Shown piece after piece: positions 11,636 to 22,177 of a DNA stretch of 30,072 nt. Every line of letters starts with the position of its first letter. The first letter of the stretch is position 1. This DNA is from Schoenoplectus triqueter (lineage: Eukaryota; Streptophyta; Magnoliopsida; Poales; Cyperaceae), in contig CAXKVV010001407.1 of NCBI GenBank assembly GCA_964058805.1, forward strand, positions 1-30,072, given 5' to 3'. The notes beneath the pieces are model-generated. The model worked only from the letters and a program-made list of their open reading frames with translations, had not been told where the DNA came from and did no database searches. The position numbers were made by a program, and so were the translations under genes.

Positions 11636-12617
11636 AACATCTTCAACACCTTGTCAATATATGTATCCTGACTTAATCCTATAAGTTTTCGAGATCTATC
11701 TCTATAGATCTTGATGCCCAAAACATAGGCTGCATCGCCTAAGTCTTTCATTGAAAATACTTTCTTCAATGATGACTTAACCTCATCCAAGGTGGAAATG
11801 TCATTACCGATTAGCAATATGTCATCCACATATAGAATGAGAAATACAACCATACTCTCATTGAATCGTTTGTATATACAAAACTCTTCATCACACTTGA
11901 TAAAACCGAACTCTTTAATTTCCTTATCAAAATGTTTGTTTCAACTCCTTGATGTTTGCTAGTCCATAAATGGATCTCTTTAGTTTGCATATTTTGTTAG
12001 CGTCATTAGAATCTTCAAAATCCATCGGCTGTGTCATGTACACATCCTCTTCTAAATCTTCATTTAGAAAAGGCAGTTTTGACATCTATTTGTCATATTT
12101 CATAATCATAAAAAATGATAATTGCTAATAAGATCCGAATTAACTTAAACATGGTCGCGGATGAGAAAGTCTCATCATAATCAACTTCTTGAATTTGTTT
12201 AAAATCTTTCGCAACTAGTTGTGCCTTGTATGTAGTCAAATTACCGTCAACATCCAACTTTCGTTTGAAAACCCATTTATTTTTAATCGGATGAGCTCCT
12301 TCTAGGAGATCAACCAAGTTTCAAACTTAATTATCGTACATATACTATATCTAAGATCGCATGGCTCCAAGCTATTCTACGGAGTCAGACCGCGCCATTG
12401 CTTCGGTATAGGTTAAAGGATCCTCGGCATCACATGCCGATCCTTGATGAAGTTCCAACCATCTTTCAAGTTGATGAGTTAATCTTGATGACCTGCGAAG
12501 TGCATGAGCCTCAGATGTTTCTTCCACAACATCTTGTGGAGGTGCATCTTGAACCATGTTCTCATCACCATGAGAACTAGGTTTGGGAGTCCTACTCCCA
12601 CTGGTCTCAGCATCCAT
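11636..12617 (-). pseudogene. Copia polymerase: integrase-RT linker and reverse transcriptase N-terminal part
   Basis: From high to low coordinates: the linker LRRSSRLTHQLERWLELHQG, the RT entry DPLTYTEAMARSDSVE, then HPIKNKWVFKRKLDVDGNL, YKAQLVAKDFKQ, VDYDETFSSATMF, YEIWQMDVKTAFLNEDLEED (motif A), CKLKRSIYGL, and the intact catalytic box YVDDILLIGND (YVDD coded at 11821-11832), then DLGDAAYVLGIKI and SQDTYIDKVLK. Breaks: stops after SVE, and a frameshift just after YGLANIKELKQTF. The frame runs straight into the nested insertion at 11635. It belonged to the enzyme that copies the element RNA into DNA in cytoplasmic particles. Confidence 0.93.
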
Positions 12618-12662
12618 AGAAGGGATTGTGAATTCTCCACCGACATTAATCTCATGTGTAAC

Positions 12663-13560
12663 TTAAATTTTTTCTAGTTGCACATTACTCCCACTATTTT
12701 CTCTTATGAGAAACTCTTTCTCTAAGAATACCACATGTCTGACAATAACTATCTTATTTTCAGACTTATAGTAGAAGTAGTACCATTTAGTTTTCTTAGC
12801 GTATCCCACGAATATGCACTTATCAGACCTAGGGCTGAGTTTATTAGACATCAATCGCTTGTCGTAAGCCTCACAACCCCAAATCTTGTTAAAAGATGTA
12901 TTTAGAACTCTTCCAAATCATAATTCATATAGTGTCTTTTCTACGGACTTAGATGGAACACGATTCAATATAAATGTAGCAGTTTCAAGTGCAAATCCTC
13001 AGAAAAAGCATGGTAACTCAGCCTTGCTCATCATAGAATGAATCATATCCAACAGATCTTATTTCTCCTCTCAGAGACATCATTCCATTGAGGCGTCCTA
13101 AGAGGAGTGAGCTGTGGAACTATTCCATGTGCCTTTATGTACCCCTTAAATTCACTACTTAAGTATTCTCCATCTCGATCCGTTCTAAATACTTTAATCT
13201 TCTTCCTGAATTGGTTCTCAACTTTAGCCTTGAATTCCTTAAATTTTTCAAAGGATTTAGACTTATGTTTCATCAAGTAGACATAATCATATCTACTAAA
13301 ATCATCAGTAAATGTTATAAAGTATCTCGATCCATCTCTAACACAGATACTCATAGGACCGCATACATCACTATGCATGAGTTCCAATAAGTCCTTTGAC
13401 CTCTCACATTTCTTGATAAAATATGTCTTAGTCATCTTACCCGATAAACACAACTCGCGTGTTGCTATAGACTCTAAGTCAAAGCAACTAAGAAATTCAA
13501 CCTCTTATAATTTCTTAATGCGTCTCTCATTTATATGAATTAGGAGATGATGTCATATGA
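12663..13560 (-). pseudogene. Copia integrase with GAG-pre-integrase zinc motif
   Basis: The N-terminal zinc-binding region reads HHLLIHINERRIKKL, a stop, then SCFDLES and CLSGKMTK, keeping the H/H/C/C ligands. The catalytic core follows: LMHSDVCGPM (first aspartate), YFITFTDDFSRYDYVYLMK, FRTDRDGEYLSSEF (second aspartate), and TPQWNDVSERRNK (glutamate; family members usually have QQNGVSERRN). After a short damaged stretch come FILNRVPSKSVEKTLYEL, a stop where tryptophan is usual, FGRVLNTSFNKIWGCEAY, and KCIFVGYAKKTKWYYFY. It would have inserted the cDNA into chromosomes. The triad residues survive, but stops at about 13505 and 12940 and a break near 13043 make it non-functional. Confidence 0.92.
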
Positions 13561-13704
13561 GAGTCTTACTCTCATGAGAAAATTTAAGTCTTTTATTAAT
13601 AATATTAAGGACTTGATTATCCATTTCTAGAACATATAGGTCGTTCACAACTTAAAAACTATCATAGAAAATACCATCTCTATAAAAGAAAAAAACATTG
13701 ATCC

Positions 13705-14391
13705 TCAATAAAAAAAAAGGTAAAAACCGTCCATGTCCATACATGAGACTGAGATAATATTTTTAGAAATAGAAGGAACAAAATAGACATCTTTAAATTC
13801 TAAAACACGTCCACTAGATAAATGTAAATCTAAATCTCTTACAACAATAACAACAACACTTGCTCCATTACCGACCCGTAGTAACATCTCACATTTCCCG
13901 AGCAGTTTCTTATTCCTTAGTGCCTGCATATTTGAACAAATATACGCACAAGAACCGATGTCCAACGCCCAGTCAGAAATAGAAGTAGCAAGGTTAATCT
14001 CAATAACAAGTACATCATTGGGTTTAGAAGCGCTCGAAGTCACCACTTGAGCCTTTACGTTACTCATGTCTTTAGACTTGCACTTAGAATACTTCTTAAT
14101 CATCTTCCCTTTTAAATTGACTATTAGGACATTACAAACTCCTTTGTTCACGTCCACCTCGACAGTCTTGAGCATACCTCGCAACTCATTTAGATTTTTC
14201 TTTATTCCAACCATGTCATACATGATGAAATCAGAAAATCGAGACGAGAGAGAGTTGAGTACAAGGTCCATAACTAGTTGCCTATCCAACTGGCATCCTA
14301 GCTTCCCAATTCGCTCAAAATAACTCATTATATGTGCACTTACGGACTCATTCTCACTCATCTTACATCTCACATGTGACTTGATAATCAT
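13705..14391 (-). pseudogene. Copia gag (C-terminal part) fused to aspartic protease, zinc knuckle lost
   Basis: The 228-residue open stretch begins inside gag: VSAHIMSYFERIGKLGCQLD, VMDLVLNSLSSRFSDFIM and LNELRGMLKTVEVDVNKG match the UBN2-type gag fold of plant copia elements. The protease region follows: WALDIGSCAYICSNMQALRN (active-site DTGS/DTGC here DIGS), LRVGNGASV, LEFKDVYFVPSISKNIISVS. Between them the CCHC zinc knuckle expected of the nucleocapsid is absent; only a lysine-rich piece (KCKSKDMS) remains, consistent with an internal deletion. The gag N-terminus is not recognisable upstream. The methionine at the start of this stretch is simply the first in frame, not the original start. 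Confidence 0.88.
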
Positions 14392-16010
14392 GTACCTTTC
14401 ACTTTGTCTAATTTTGTCATATGGTTTCTCAAGGAGAGATTAAGTTAAGATGTATTCTTTTTTCTCGTGTCTCATAACAATTCTGAGGTTACGATGCCAA
14501 TCCATAAAATTCATTCCATCACATTTTAATTTTTCTTTGTCTAAGAGAGAACGTAAGAAAAAAAGAAGATTCTTTTGCCATGATCTACAAATTAAAAGGT
14601 TTGTGTTTAGATTATGTATAATTTATTTTATTTTATCAAAAATAAAACTCTCACTACAAATAATATTAAGTCTCATAATTTATAGTGAGTCCAAGATCCC
14701 TATCTTCACTAAGATACAAACCAGCAATGGCGTGAAACTTGAACTTAACTATTTTAGGTAAGCAACAACTTACTAATCACATCGCATATGACTCTTGATT
14801 TTGTTTCAAGTAGCCGGTCTTAAGAAACAAAACTTCTCTCAAAATGCAAAATTAGGCCAGCGATGGCATGAAACCTCAAAACGCACTATGTCAAGCAAAA
14901 CCTTTCTATTTGAGACGATATGTCCAATATCCCCCACTTCACCAAGGATAGAATGTAGTGTCTACTGAGTAGATCTCACCAACAAGCTATATAAGATATC
15001 GATGGATAGATGAGGAAGGGAGATTTACTTAATTTTTAGGGATTTTTACTTTATGCGACTCAATAATGGTGGTCGTGATAGCATACACTCATACCTATCC
15101 TATGACTCACAAATCACATCAAAGTAAATATACAATCGCAAATAAGCAATTCACAACATATCACATATGTCGCGAGTTTGTATAGCCCTTGTGCTTCCAA
15201 ATGTGTTCGATCATCGTCTTCCAATCATCATCATGATTAAAGACAATAATCTAACTACCATTCCCAACTAGAACTATTCTAATGAGAAAAGTAAACTTAC
15301 CTAGAAAGCCCCCGATCCTAACCTTAAATAAAATTTGGCATGCAAACTTTAAATTAAATTTAGAAGAGAGTAAATAAGGCTCTCATTTAATTATTAATAC
15401 CACAGGGGCACCTTAAACCGCATTACAAATAATCACATGTATTTAATACAACACACAAGATATTGAACATATAGCTATACAAATCCGCTCCTGCAAAATA
15501 AAGTTAGCACCATGCAACACTTACATAAACTGATTGTAATCATTTTAAATTTTGCAATCTAATAATCATGCACAATTAGATACAATTTCACTTTCAATGT
15601 GATCAACAAATCACAAGAAAAGGCAGCCCTAATTGGTTAAGCTATTGTTCAAAAATAATCAACTCCTATTTTGGTGCCCAATCAAGAACATGTTAAGGCC
15701 GAGGCTTCAAAACTGAAAAAGGCTAATCTTATATGGCAACTCATGGCCAGTCACAATAGAAATTAACCCTAAGAAAATCAAGAAACTGGACCTAAGATCG
15801 GTTCTAATGAGTTTTCACAAGTAAATCATGTCAAACCTATCAACTACGTTAGAAAATGGGTTTTGACAACACAAATCAATCAAATCTTATGTCTACTTAT
15901 GAGACTCAATATAATTTATGTATGATCATTAAGATAACATATTTAAGAATAAGAAAAATCATACAAACTTGATGATTTGACCATGATCAAATCACATACA
16001 ATAATCAATT
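14392..16010 (-). other. Copia 5' leader and unrecognisable gag N-terminus
   Basis: About 1.6 kb between the primer-binding site and the first recognisable gag. Frames are short and broken. A splice-acceptor-like stretch (CTTTATTTTGCAG then GAGCGG on the - strand) occurs near 15490. Two copies of GCCAGCRATGGCRTGAAAC-like sequence occur near 14720 and 14860. I see no separate gene here. Confidence 0.6.
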
Positions 16011-16022
16011 GCTCTGATATCA
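16011..16022 (-). promoter_or_regulatory. Primer-binding site of the copia element (initiator tRNA-Met type)
   Basis: On the - strand TGATATCAGAGC begins one base after the 5' LTR. It differs by one base from TGGTATCAGAGC, the complement of the 3' end of plant initiator tRNA-Met, the usual primer for copia reverse transcription. Confidence 0.85.
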
Positions 16023-16023
16023 C

Positions 16024-17721
16024 TGTTAGGATTTTATCGGTATAACTAGTGCATATATTCAAAAATATTCATCTAAAATATCAAAAGGATCTTGTATGTG
16101 ACTTAACTGAATCAAATACAAGTTATAAAAAAATGGTATACCTTTGAAGCATGTTTGAGTCACCAGAAGGGCAGAAAATGATCGAGAGGCGCGCACGACA
16201 CCGAGAGACCAATCAAGATCTTCTCCAATGGTATCCACCAAGAACAACCCATAAATGTCTTCCCAACCTCTTGTTAGGGTAATTGAGAGTGCTCTCCTTG
16301 ATCCTCTGGTCCTTCTCCACAAATTTTAACTCTTAGAGGTGGTGAAAAGAGTTCTCAACACATGACATAGTCAAAATGGGTGCGACAAAAATTCAGCAGA
16401 GTTTTCGCGCTTAGGAAAATAACTTATTATTTTTCTACCAGGGGAGAGACCCTTATATAATCTTCCCAATGTGTGGAAGGATATTTTCCCATATTTTGGA
16501 AGAGCTCTCACTAATTTTGGACAGTCAAAACTTATCGGTTTCTAAAAATAGACTGAACTTTTCTTAATTAACTAAGAGAAAAAGGGGTTAATGGAAAAGT
16601 GTGGATCATGCTCCACTTTTCATATCCTACGCTATTAAAATAGCTAAAGAAAATGTAGTAGTGGAGAGTGTATGTCTAATTTTAGTCACATCAACACATG
16701 GCTAAATTCAGATTTTTCTGAAATAACATAATTCTTACTTAATTATGTCATATCAATATACTATTAAAAATAGTATATGAACTTTCTTTAAACTCTTCCA
16801 TTTAAACATTATTAAACACTTTAATAAGTTCAATAATTATTTATCTCATGTTATTTGATATGTCCAACACATTCACAGATCAAAGAAATATTTATAGGCT
16901 ATGTTCTTATACGGTGTAACTCTTTGGGGCCTGTATACACTTAGCAATGAGATTAAAAACTTTAATCATCATAGATCATAAGTGGCACCTAACAATGTGC
17001 ATTATGACCCCTAAACTATATAAATATAATGTACACTATAAATATCTTGGTTCTGAACGACGATAATCGTCCCGAACTCATTCCATGTCACGTGATATCC
17101 AGAACGGTGCAAAATATGAATATGTCATTTTTGCACTACATTATTTATCTAGAGGCGCCAAATTTGGATAACATCGCTCATGTCAACAAACGAGAGAGAC
17201 ATCAGTATTCTTGATTTGTACTTCTTCTTCATACAAAAGACATACATCGAGATAGAATATGTATGGCTGCCAGTTACAGACAACGTTAGATAATATCCTC
17301 AAATGAAAATCATTTGTATAAGAAGAACATTCATCTCATACCTAAGAATTAGCAAGTAAATAAAATACTAATGACACAAACACAATCCTTATAGTATTTT
17401 ATTACAGGTTAAGTCCAATAACATATCCAACACGTTATTTGTGTAATTGAGCCGATAACACTTATCGTATGATTTATGAAACATAATCATCACTCAACTT
17501 ACACACCAATTTTAGTTAATTATTGTTCCTAGGTAATTAACTGATTAGTGACATTTTAGAGTCATTATTAATTAATGTATATATTTCACAATTAAGTCTG
17601 ATTCAATATACAAATAATAAATAATTCAAGAAACAAATGATATATCATATATAGTCATCATAATACATAAGCTAAGTATAATCATTACATAAATTGGTTG
17701 TAGATCACTCTAACACTAACA
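16024..17721 (-). repeat. 5' LTR of the copia element
   Basis: Partner of 2460-4157. It begins (- strand) with TGTTAGTGTTAG and ends CCTAACA. It holds the promoter; the transcript would run leftward. The outer end at 17721 is preferred over 17715 because it yields near-matching flanks TAGAT/TATAT and fits the inner boundary after the polypurine tract. Confidence 0.9.
16453..16460 (-). promoter_or_regulatory. TATA box of the 5' LTR promoter
   Basis: TTATATAA followed on the - strand by AGGGTCTCTCC. It is conserved in both LTRs and placed well inside the LTR, so U3 would be about 1.26 kb and R-U5 about 0.4 kb. Confidence 0.5.
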
Positions 17722-18414
17722 TAGATAACCTAAAACCCAACTCGTGTTGTATATATATATATCTAATTACTTTAAAATTAAACCGTATAAATATTAAACT
17801 TTTCTTTATAAATTTAACTTGTACTTGACTGTCAGTTTATTTTGAGAGAGGTCAGATTTAGCACGAATTTCATAAATAATGATAGACTGTCAGTTTATTT
17901 TAATAAAAATTAATAAATATTTTTTATCAATATAGCATGTACAAACAGTTGCATGTATAATTCTGATAATTTTAATTAAAAAATTACCTACATGGATATA
18001 TATATATAATTTATATTGAAATAAAAAAATTATATTTTGAATCATAATAATAATGTCTATTAATCAAAATTTATATGTCATAAATTAAAATTATCATAAA
18101 AAAATTAATGTCTATTAATCATACAACCTGACTTGAAATTCGACCCGATCTAAAATAAAACATCATAAAAAATAATCCAACCCGACCCGGAATAACCTAA
18201 AATCTGAGATAACCCAAGCTATTAAGAACCCGAAACCCAATCCAAAATGACATGAAACCCGAAAAAATCCGATAATGTTCGACCCAAAACTCGACACAAC
18301 CCGGATCAAATTGACCCGAACCAGACTCGTGACTCAATAATTTTTTTGGTCAAACTTACCCGATTCGAGCCATCCGAACCGAACCCAATCTGACCTGCCC
18401 GATTACCACCTCTA

Positions 18415-18465
18415 GCTGTCATAAGTTTCAAATTATTTGATTAATATAAAACTTATATGATGGTG
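18415..18465. repeat. Host segment, copy A (right half)
   Basis: GCTGTCATAA, CAAATTATTTG and TTAATATAAAAC match 22816-22860 in order and resume the paralogy interrupted at 2189. Confidence 0.75.
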
Positions 18466-18666
18466 GTGTTCGGTATAGGTATAATATACTAGAGACCGAG
18501 TTGATTATTGTATAGTGTAAGTATGTGTAAGCTTAATTGTGCCTCCTTCTTTGTAGGCCTAGGATCTCTAATTAGACTGAAAACAGACATTTTGGAACAA
18601 GAGCCCGACCTGGCGGTTAGCCCACTGTTCTTGCGATTTTGATCGTATATTTGGGACTTCTACTTG

Positions 18667-18695
18667 ATTGGGCCTAGACTGAAATTAGGCCCAAT
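18667..18695. repeat. 10-bp perfect inverted repeat of GGCCCAAT elements
   Basis: ATTGGGCCTA, a 9-base spacer, then TAGGCCCAAT. GGCCCA/TGGGCC are plant site-II (TCP-binding) promoter words, but I see no gene start next to this pair. Confidence 0.8.
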
Positions 18696-18712
18696 ATAAT
18701 TAATAGTGCTTT

Positions 18713-18838
18713 AAATTTTATGTAATTTTATTATGGTTTGATAGTCCATAAATCATTAAAATTTTATATAATTTACAATGGTTGTAATTTAACAATCTTT
18801 AATGGACTATCAAATGATAATGAAATTGTATGAAAATG
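18713..18838. repeat. Imperfect long inverted repeat, MITE- or hairpin-like
   Basis: The two arms are about 60 bases each. The best core is TTTGATAGTCCAT (18737-18749) against ATGGACTATCAAA (18802-18814). Outside it, ATTTTATGTAATTTTATTAT pairs loosely with ATAATGAAATTGTATGAAAA. No clear target duplication. Confidence 0.65.
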
Positions 18839-20236
18839 AAAATACGATCAGTTTGTAAGTAAAAACTCATATTTAAAATTATTTTCTATTTTTAATATTT
18901 ATCTAAAATTCCATTGTCGAGATTCTCAAAATAACGCGTTGTCAAGGGAAGTCTTAACTAATAATCGTCTCATCTGTTGAAAAAGAATGACTTTGACCGC
19001 ATTAACACGTTATTACGGGATAAAGATAGGCACAAATTAAGGGCCCAGTTTCTTGCAAGATGTTGACATCGAAAGTTGTGTCAAAATTGATAAGAGAACA
19101 TATTTTTTTGGAGGCTGATAATAATCCTCAAGTGTCTCATAAATATTCCCAGTTGTTTGACTCCAGCGATTTCAGCATCAAGAGTCAGTGATGCGAATTT
19201 AATGTCAGTGATGTGAATTTAATGCCACTTAGTTATTTTTTTTCATTTCTAATTACAATTGTTATTTTGTGTTGTTTACATTAATTGACCATAATTGTTG
19301 AGACTATTATCAGCCAATAACACCAATTGGAAAAAAAATCAGTGAAGCTTTACTTGATTATAGTACTGACTTTATTTATATCTTTTAATTGATCATTATT
19401 TACATGTACTAATATTGGTACTTGATCTATATTGTTTATATCATTTTTTTTTATAACCGTTACAGCACTTGGTACAAAACTGCCAATTATACTTGCATCT
19501 ACTATTTGTGCTATTTACATCTATTTATTTAGTTGTTAATATTAATCCCAATAATTCTTGTTATTTATATTAAACTACTTATACAAAGATTTACACAAAT
19601 ATTTAATTTTATTTATATTAAACTATATGATTATTTAGATACGACTCAAACAAAAAATCTATGCCCAAAACTATTTATATCAATTACTGGGATTAATTAC
19701 ATGTAACATAATAATTATTTATATTAATAATATGTTATAGTTTATTTATTAGAGGGTAACAATAATGAAATTATATAAAATTTGAATCATCATCAATCTA
19801 TAAGTAAAAGAATATATGCAGAATTTTTTTTAATTTTTTTAATATTTATTTAAAAATTCATTGTTAAAATTATCAAATAACAAATTGTCAAAGTGATCCG
19901 CACCCAAATATAAATATTCAAGCTCCAAATATTCGTGATGTTGACGTGTAAAATATCTAGCCTCAGATTACCAACAATATTTCAAACCTTTTTTTTTTAA
20001 TAAAGACAGGTAAGCAGCGAGCGCCGAGAGACGCGTACGTGTTTCCTTTTACATTGATTTTCAAATGCTCTTTAATAATTTAAATTTTTAGAACACATGT
20101 CCAAATATCTCGACCCGAACATAATTCGAGAGAATTAATTTAGATCATTTTAATTTTACAGTCATGTACAAACTACCTAAAAGTATAAATCAAATACTTG
20201 TAAACATTTTCTCTGGAAAGAATTAAGGACTCTCAT

Positions 20237-20268
20237 TCTTTTTCTTTTTCTTTTTCTTTTTCTTTTTT
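20237..20268. repeat. (CTTTT)n microsatellite
   Basis: Five to six tandem copies of a C plus four or five T. Confidence 0.9.
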
Positions 20269-20394
20269 GCAAAAATTGATACTCGTAGGTCGTAGCTACC
20301 ACCGCTTTTTAGCATTAAATATAAGGTTAGAGTTACAATCATCATGAGACCCCACTAGGTCTGGAATTAGCAAGTAGGACACACGCCCTGCGCA

Positions 20395-20545
20395 AACTAT
20401 AACCAGCAATACTAATCACGTCTAATCTTTAATTAGAACGACTAAACTAATTAACTAAATCGACACGCAAAGACTGCGCCCAACAAGATGCACATGCCAT
20501 TAAGCAATATCTTGTACACAACGACAAACTAACTATGTTTTAGAG
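20395..20545. repeat. Diverged duplicate of about 22305-22455
   Basis: Shared in order: AACCAGCAA, CTAAT, GACACGCAAAGA, GCGCC, and CAAACTAACTATG against CAAACAAACTATG. It suggests that 20395 onward and 22305 onward derive from one ancestral segment. Confidence 0.55.
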
Positions 20546-20929
20546 TCATATCAATGACGTACCAAAGGCTGACTGTTTTCCTCACGTTCCTTACTTTGCC
20601 CGATAATGTGCCCATCCACGGAGAGAATTTCTCGGAGTTTGTGTGGTTCTTTTGTTGTGAACCGTTTGATCCCTTATCAACGATTATGATTTAATAATAA
20701 ATATAAATTTTGATATAGGAGGACTTTTATATTGTTAAATCAGGACAGTTTATGAATCGGACGGTTCACAATGAAATCTCTGCAGAGGATGGAGCGTGTT
20801 GTCCAATATGGCAGTCCCTTTGATTCCCACTTGCACATCGTTATCATTATCACGAGCCAAACCTCATTCACTAATATTAATTTAGATCTATATATGCTAC
20901 CCAGTTTCGGCAGAGAAGCTGTTGCTCCT

Positions 20930-20951
20930 GTATCGGATGTGTATCCGATAC
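20930..20951. repeat. 9-bp perfect stem inverted repeat
   Basis: GTATCGGAT, GTGT loop, ATCCGATAC. A second small inverted repeat, GACCGA-TGAAT-TCGGTC, follows at 21011-21027. Confidence 0.8.
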
Positions 20952-21145
20952 GGGTACGCACAAAATACGTATGCGACACCTAGTGCATCAAATAAAAAAA
21001 GTATTTCTTTGACCGATGAATTCGGTCAACCATACGCACGGATACACGTATCCACTCTCAAAAAATGAATGGAGTTCATCTCGTTGTGGTCCAAGGATGG
21101 AGAAAATTCTCAGATGGCCGATGCTTCTTTTATAGGCGCTCCAGC

Positions 21146-21437
21146 TAGAGGTGGCAATCGGGTGGGTCGGGATCGGGTTCGGGTCGGACAGGTCGGATCA
21201 GTTTGACTTTTTAGAAGAAATTAGATTGGGCTGGGTCGGGTTGGGTTAATTTATATGTTGTATTTTTTCAGATCGTTGATAGATTTCGATTGGAATAAAG
21301 GTCATTTGATCTCGGGTCGGGTCGAATTCGGATCGGATCGGGTCAGTTTAACTTTCTTAAAAAATTAGATCAGATCGGATTCAGATCCGGATGGGTCGAA
21401 CGAGTTTCTCGAGTCGGATCGGGTTCTTCAACCTCTA
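21146..21437. mobile_element. hAT-type MITE, 292 bp
   Basis: It is flanked by a perfect 8-bp duplication GCTCCAGC (21138-21145 and 21438-21445), the length made by hAT transposases. Ends are TAGAGGTGGCAATCGGG and, reverse-complemented, TAGAGGTTGAAGAACCCG. The interior is dense in GGGTCGG / GGATCGG words near both ends. There is no coding capacity. The perfect duplication suggests the youngest insertion of this family in the window. Confidence 0.88.
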
Positions 21438-21847
21438 GCTCCAGCGCTTAGATATATATATATATTTTTTTTGCCAGAGTTGGAACTAACTTTGCGCAAA
21501 CGGCAAACCCTCTGAAGTTCTGGACATAGAAGAGGCGTTTTTGAAATAACTTATAATCTGATTCAGTTGGGCTTTACAAACGAACTCACGAATTGCAATG
21601 GAGATGACATTAATAGCTGGGACCACATAGCACAACTTTCAAATACAATTTTCAAATAGCACTGCATGAAATTGATGTAGATTCACCACTTAAAATGTTC
21701 ATATTTATTAATTTATAGAAAACATTTTTTGTATAACCATTAAGTTTTTTAAAATAAGACTTTCAAATAATATTAACCAGAGAATTAATATATTTTTATT
21801 CTTTATTTAATTATTATATTTTTATTTATATATAGCCGTATTTTACT

Positions 21848-22177
21848 TAAGGGTGTCAATGGGTCGGGTCGGATCGGATTCAGGTCGGGTCAAAAAATCT
21901 TGACCCATACCCGTCCCAACCCATGTAAAATAATTAAATATTTATTAATTATTTTTATATAATTTTAAGTAATTAATTAATTTATAATTAATCTTAATTA
22001 GTGTATATTTAAGCTTTAATTAGTACTAAATCACATAATTAATCGGGTTCGGGTCGGTTGATCCAAACCCAACCCGATCTGGTTCGGGTCAAAAAATTAA
22101 ACTCATACCCAACCCATTTATCTTCGGGTCATATCGGATCGGGTTGGGTCGGATCGGGTCAATAATTGACACCCCTA
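21848..22177. mobile_element. hAT-type MITE, 330 bp
   Basis: Ends are TAAGGGTGTCAAT and, reverse-complemented, TAGGGGTGTCAAT; flanking octamers ATTTTACT and GTTTTACT match at 7 of 8. As in the neighbour, GGGTCGG / GACCC words cluster near the ends and the centre is AT-rich. Non-coding. Confidence 0.85.

Larger units (their letters stand above)
2460..17721 (-). mobile_element. Ty1/copia LTR retrotransposon, full-length but decayed, with a 6.6 kb nested insertion
   Basis: Two direct repeats of about 1698 bp bound the element (2460-4157 and 16024-17721). In the - orientation the LTR begins TGTTAGTGTTAG and ends AAAATCCTAACA. Next to the right LTR is a primer-binding site for initiator tRNA-Met; next to the left LTR is a purine-rich tract. 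Flanking 5-mers are TATAT and TAGAT (4 of 5), a plausible target duplication. Internal order on the - strand is gag, protease, integrase, reverse transcriptase, RNase H, the copia order. Without the nested insertion it is about 8.7 kb. The LTRs differ at roughly 25 of the first 195 aligned bases, mostly transitions, so the insertion is old and shows the decay expected of methylated DNA. Confidence 0.92.
2190..18414. mobile_element. Non-autonomous hAT-like DNA element, split by a copia retrotransposon
   Basis: The left end reads TAGAGGTGATAA and the right end, reverse-complemented, reads TAGAGGTGGTAA: 11 of 12 terminal bases match. Both flanks are full of CCCGAACC / GACCCGA words, as in the two smaller elements at 21146 and 21848, which have 8-bp target duplications. 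Removing the copia insertion leaves roughly 960 bp with no transposase coding, so it depended on an autonomous hAT partner. Its own target duplication is not clean: 8 bp on the right are GCTGTCAT, whereas the left flank reads ACACGTGA, perhaps eroded. The paralogue near 22816 reads across the site without the element. Confidence 0.7.
18466..20929. other. Gene-free AT-rich intergenic sequence with small repeats
   Basis: No coding region recognised on either strand. It contains two inverted repeats (18667-18695, 18713-18838), a pair of diverged direct repeats (18805-18948 and 19755-19896), and a CTTTT microsatellite (20237-20268). Confidence 0.65.

Noticed and set aside
12398..12580. A 60-codon + strand open frame
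   Set aside because: Antisense shadow of the copia integrase-RT linker.
16059..16322. Open frame of 87 codons on the - strand in the LTR, also present at 2495-2758
   Set aside because: The two LTR copies of the frame differ by frameshift and replacement; it is LTR sequence, not a gene.
20740..20983. Overlapping open frames on both strands
   Set aside because: They run through an inverted repeat; no recognisable protein on either strand.
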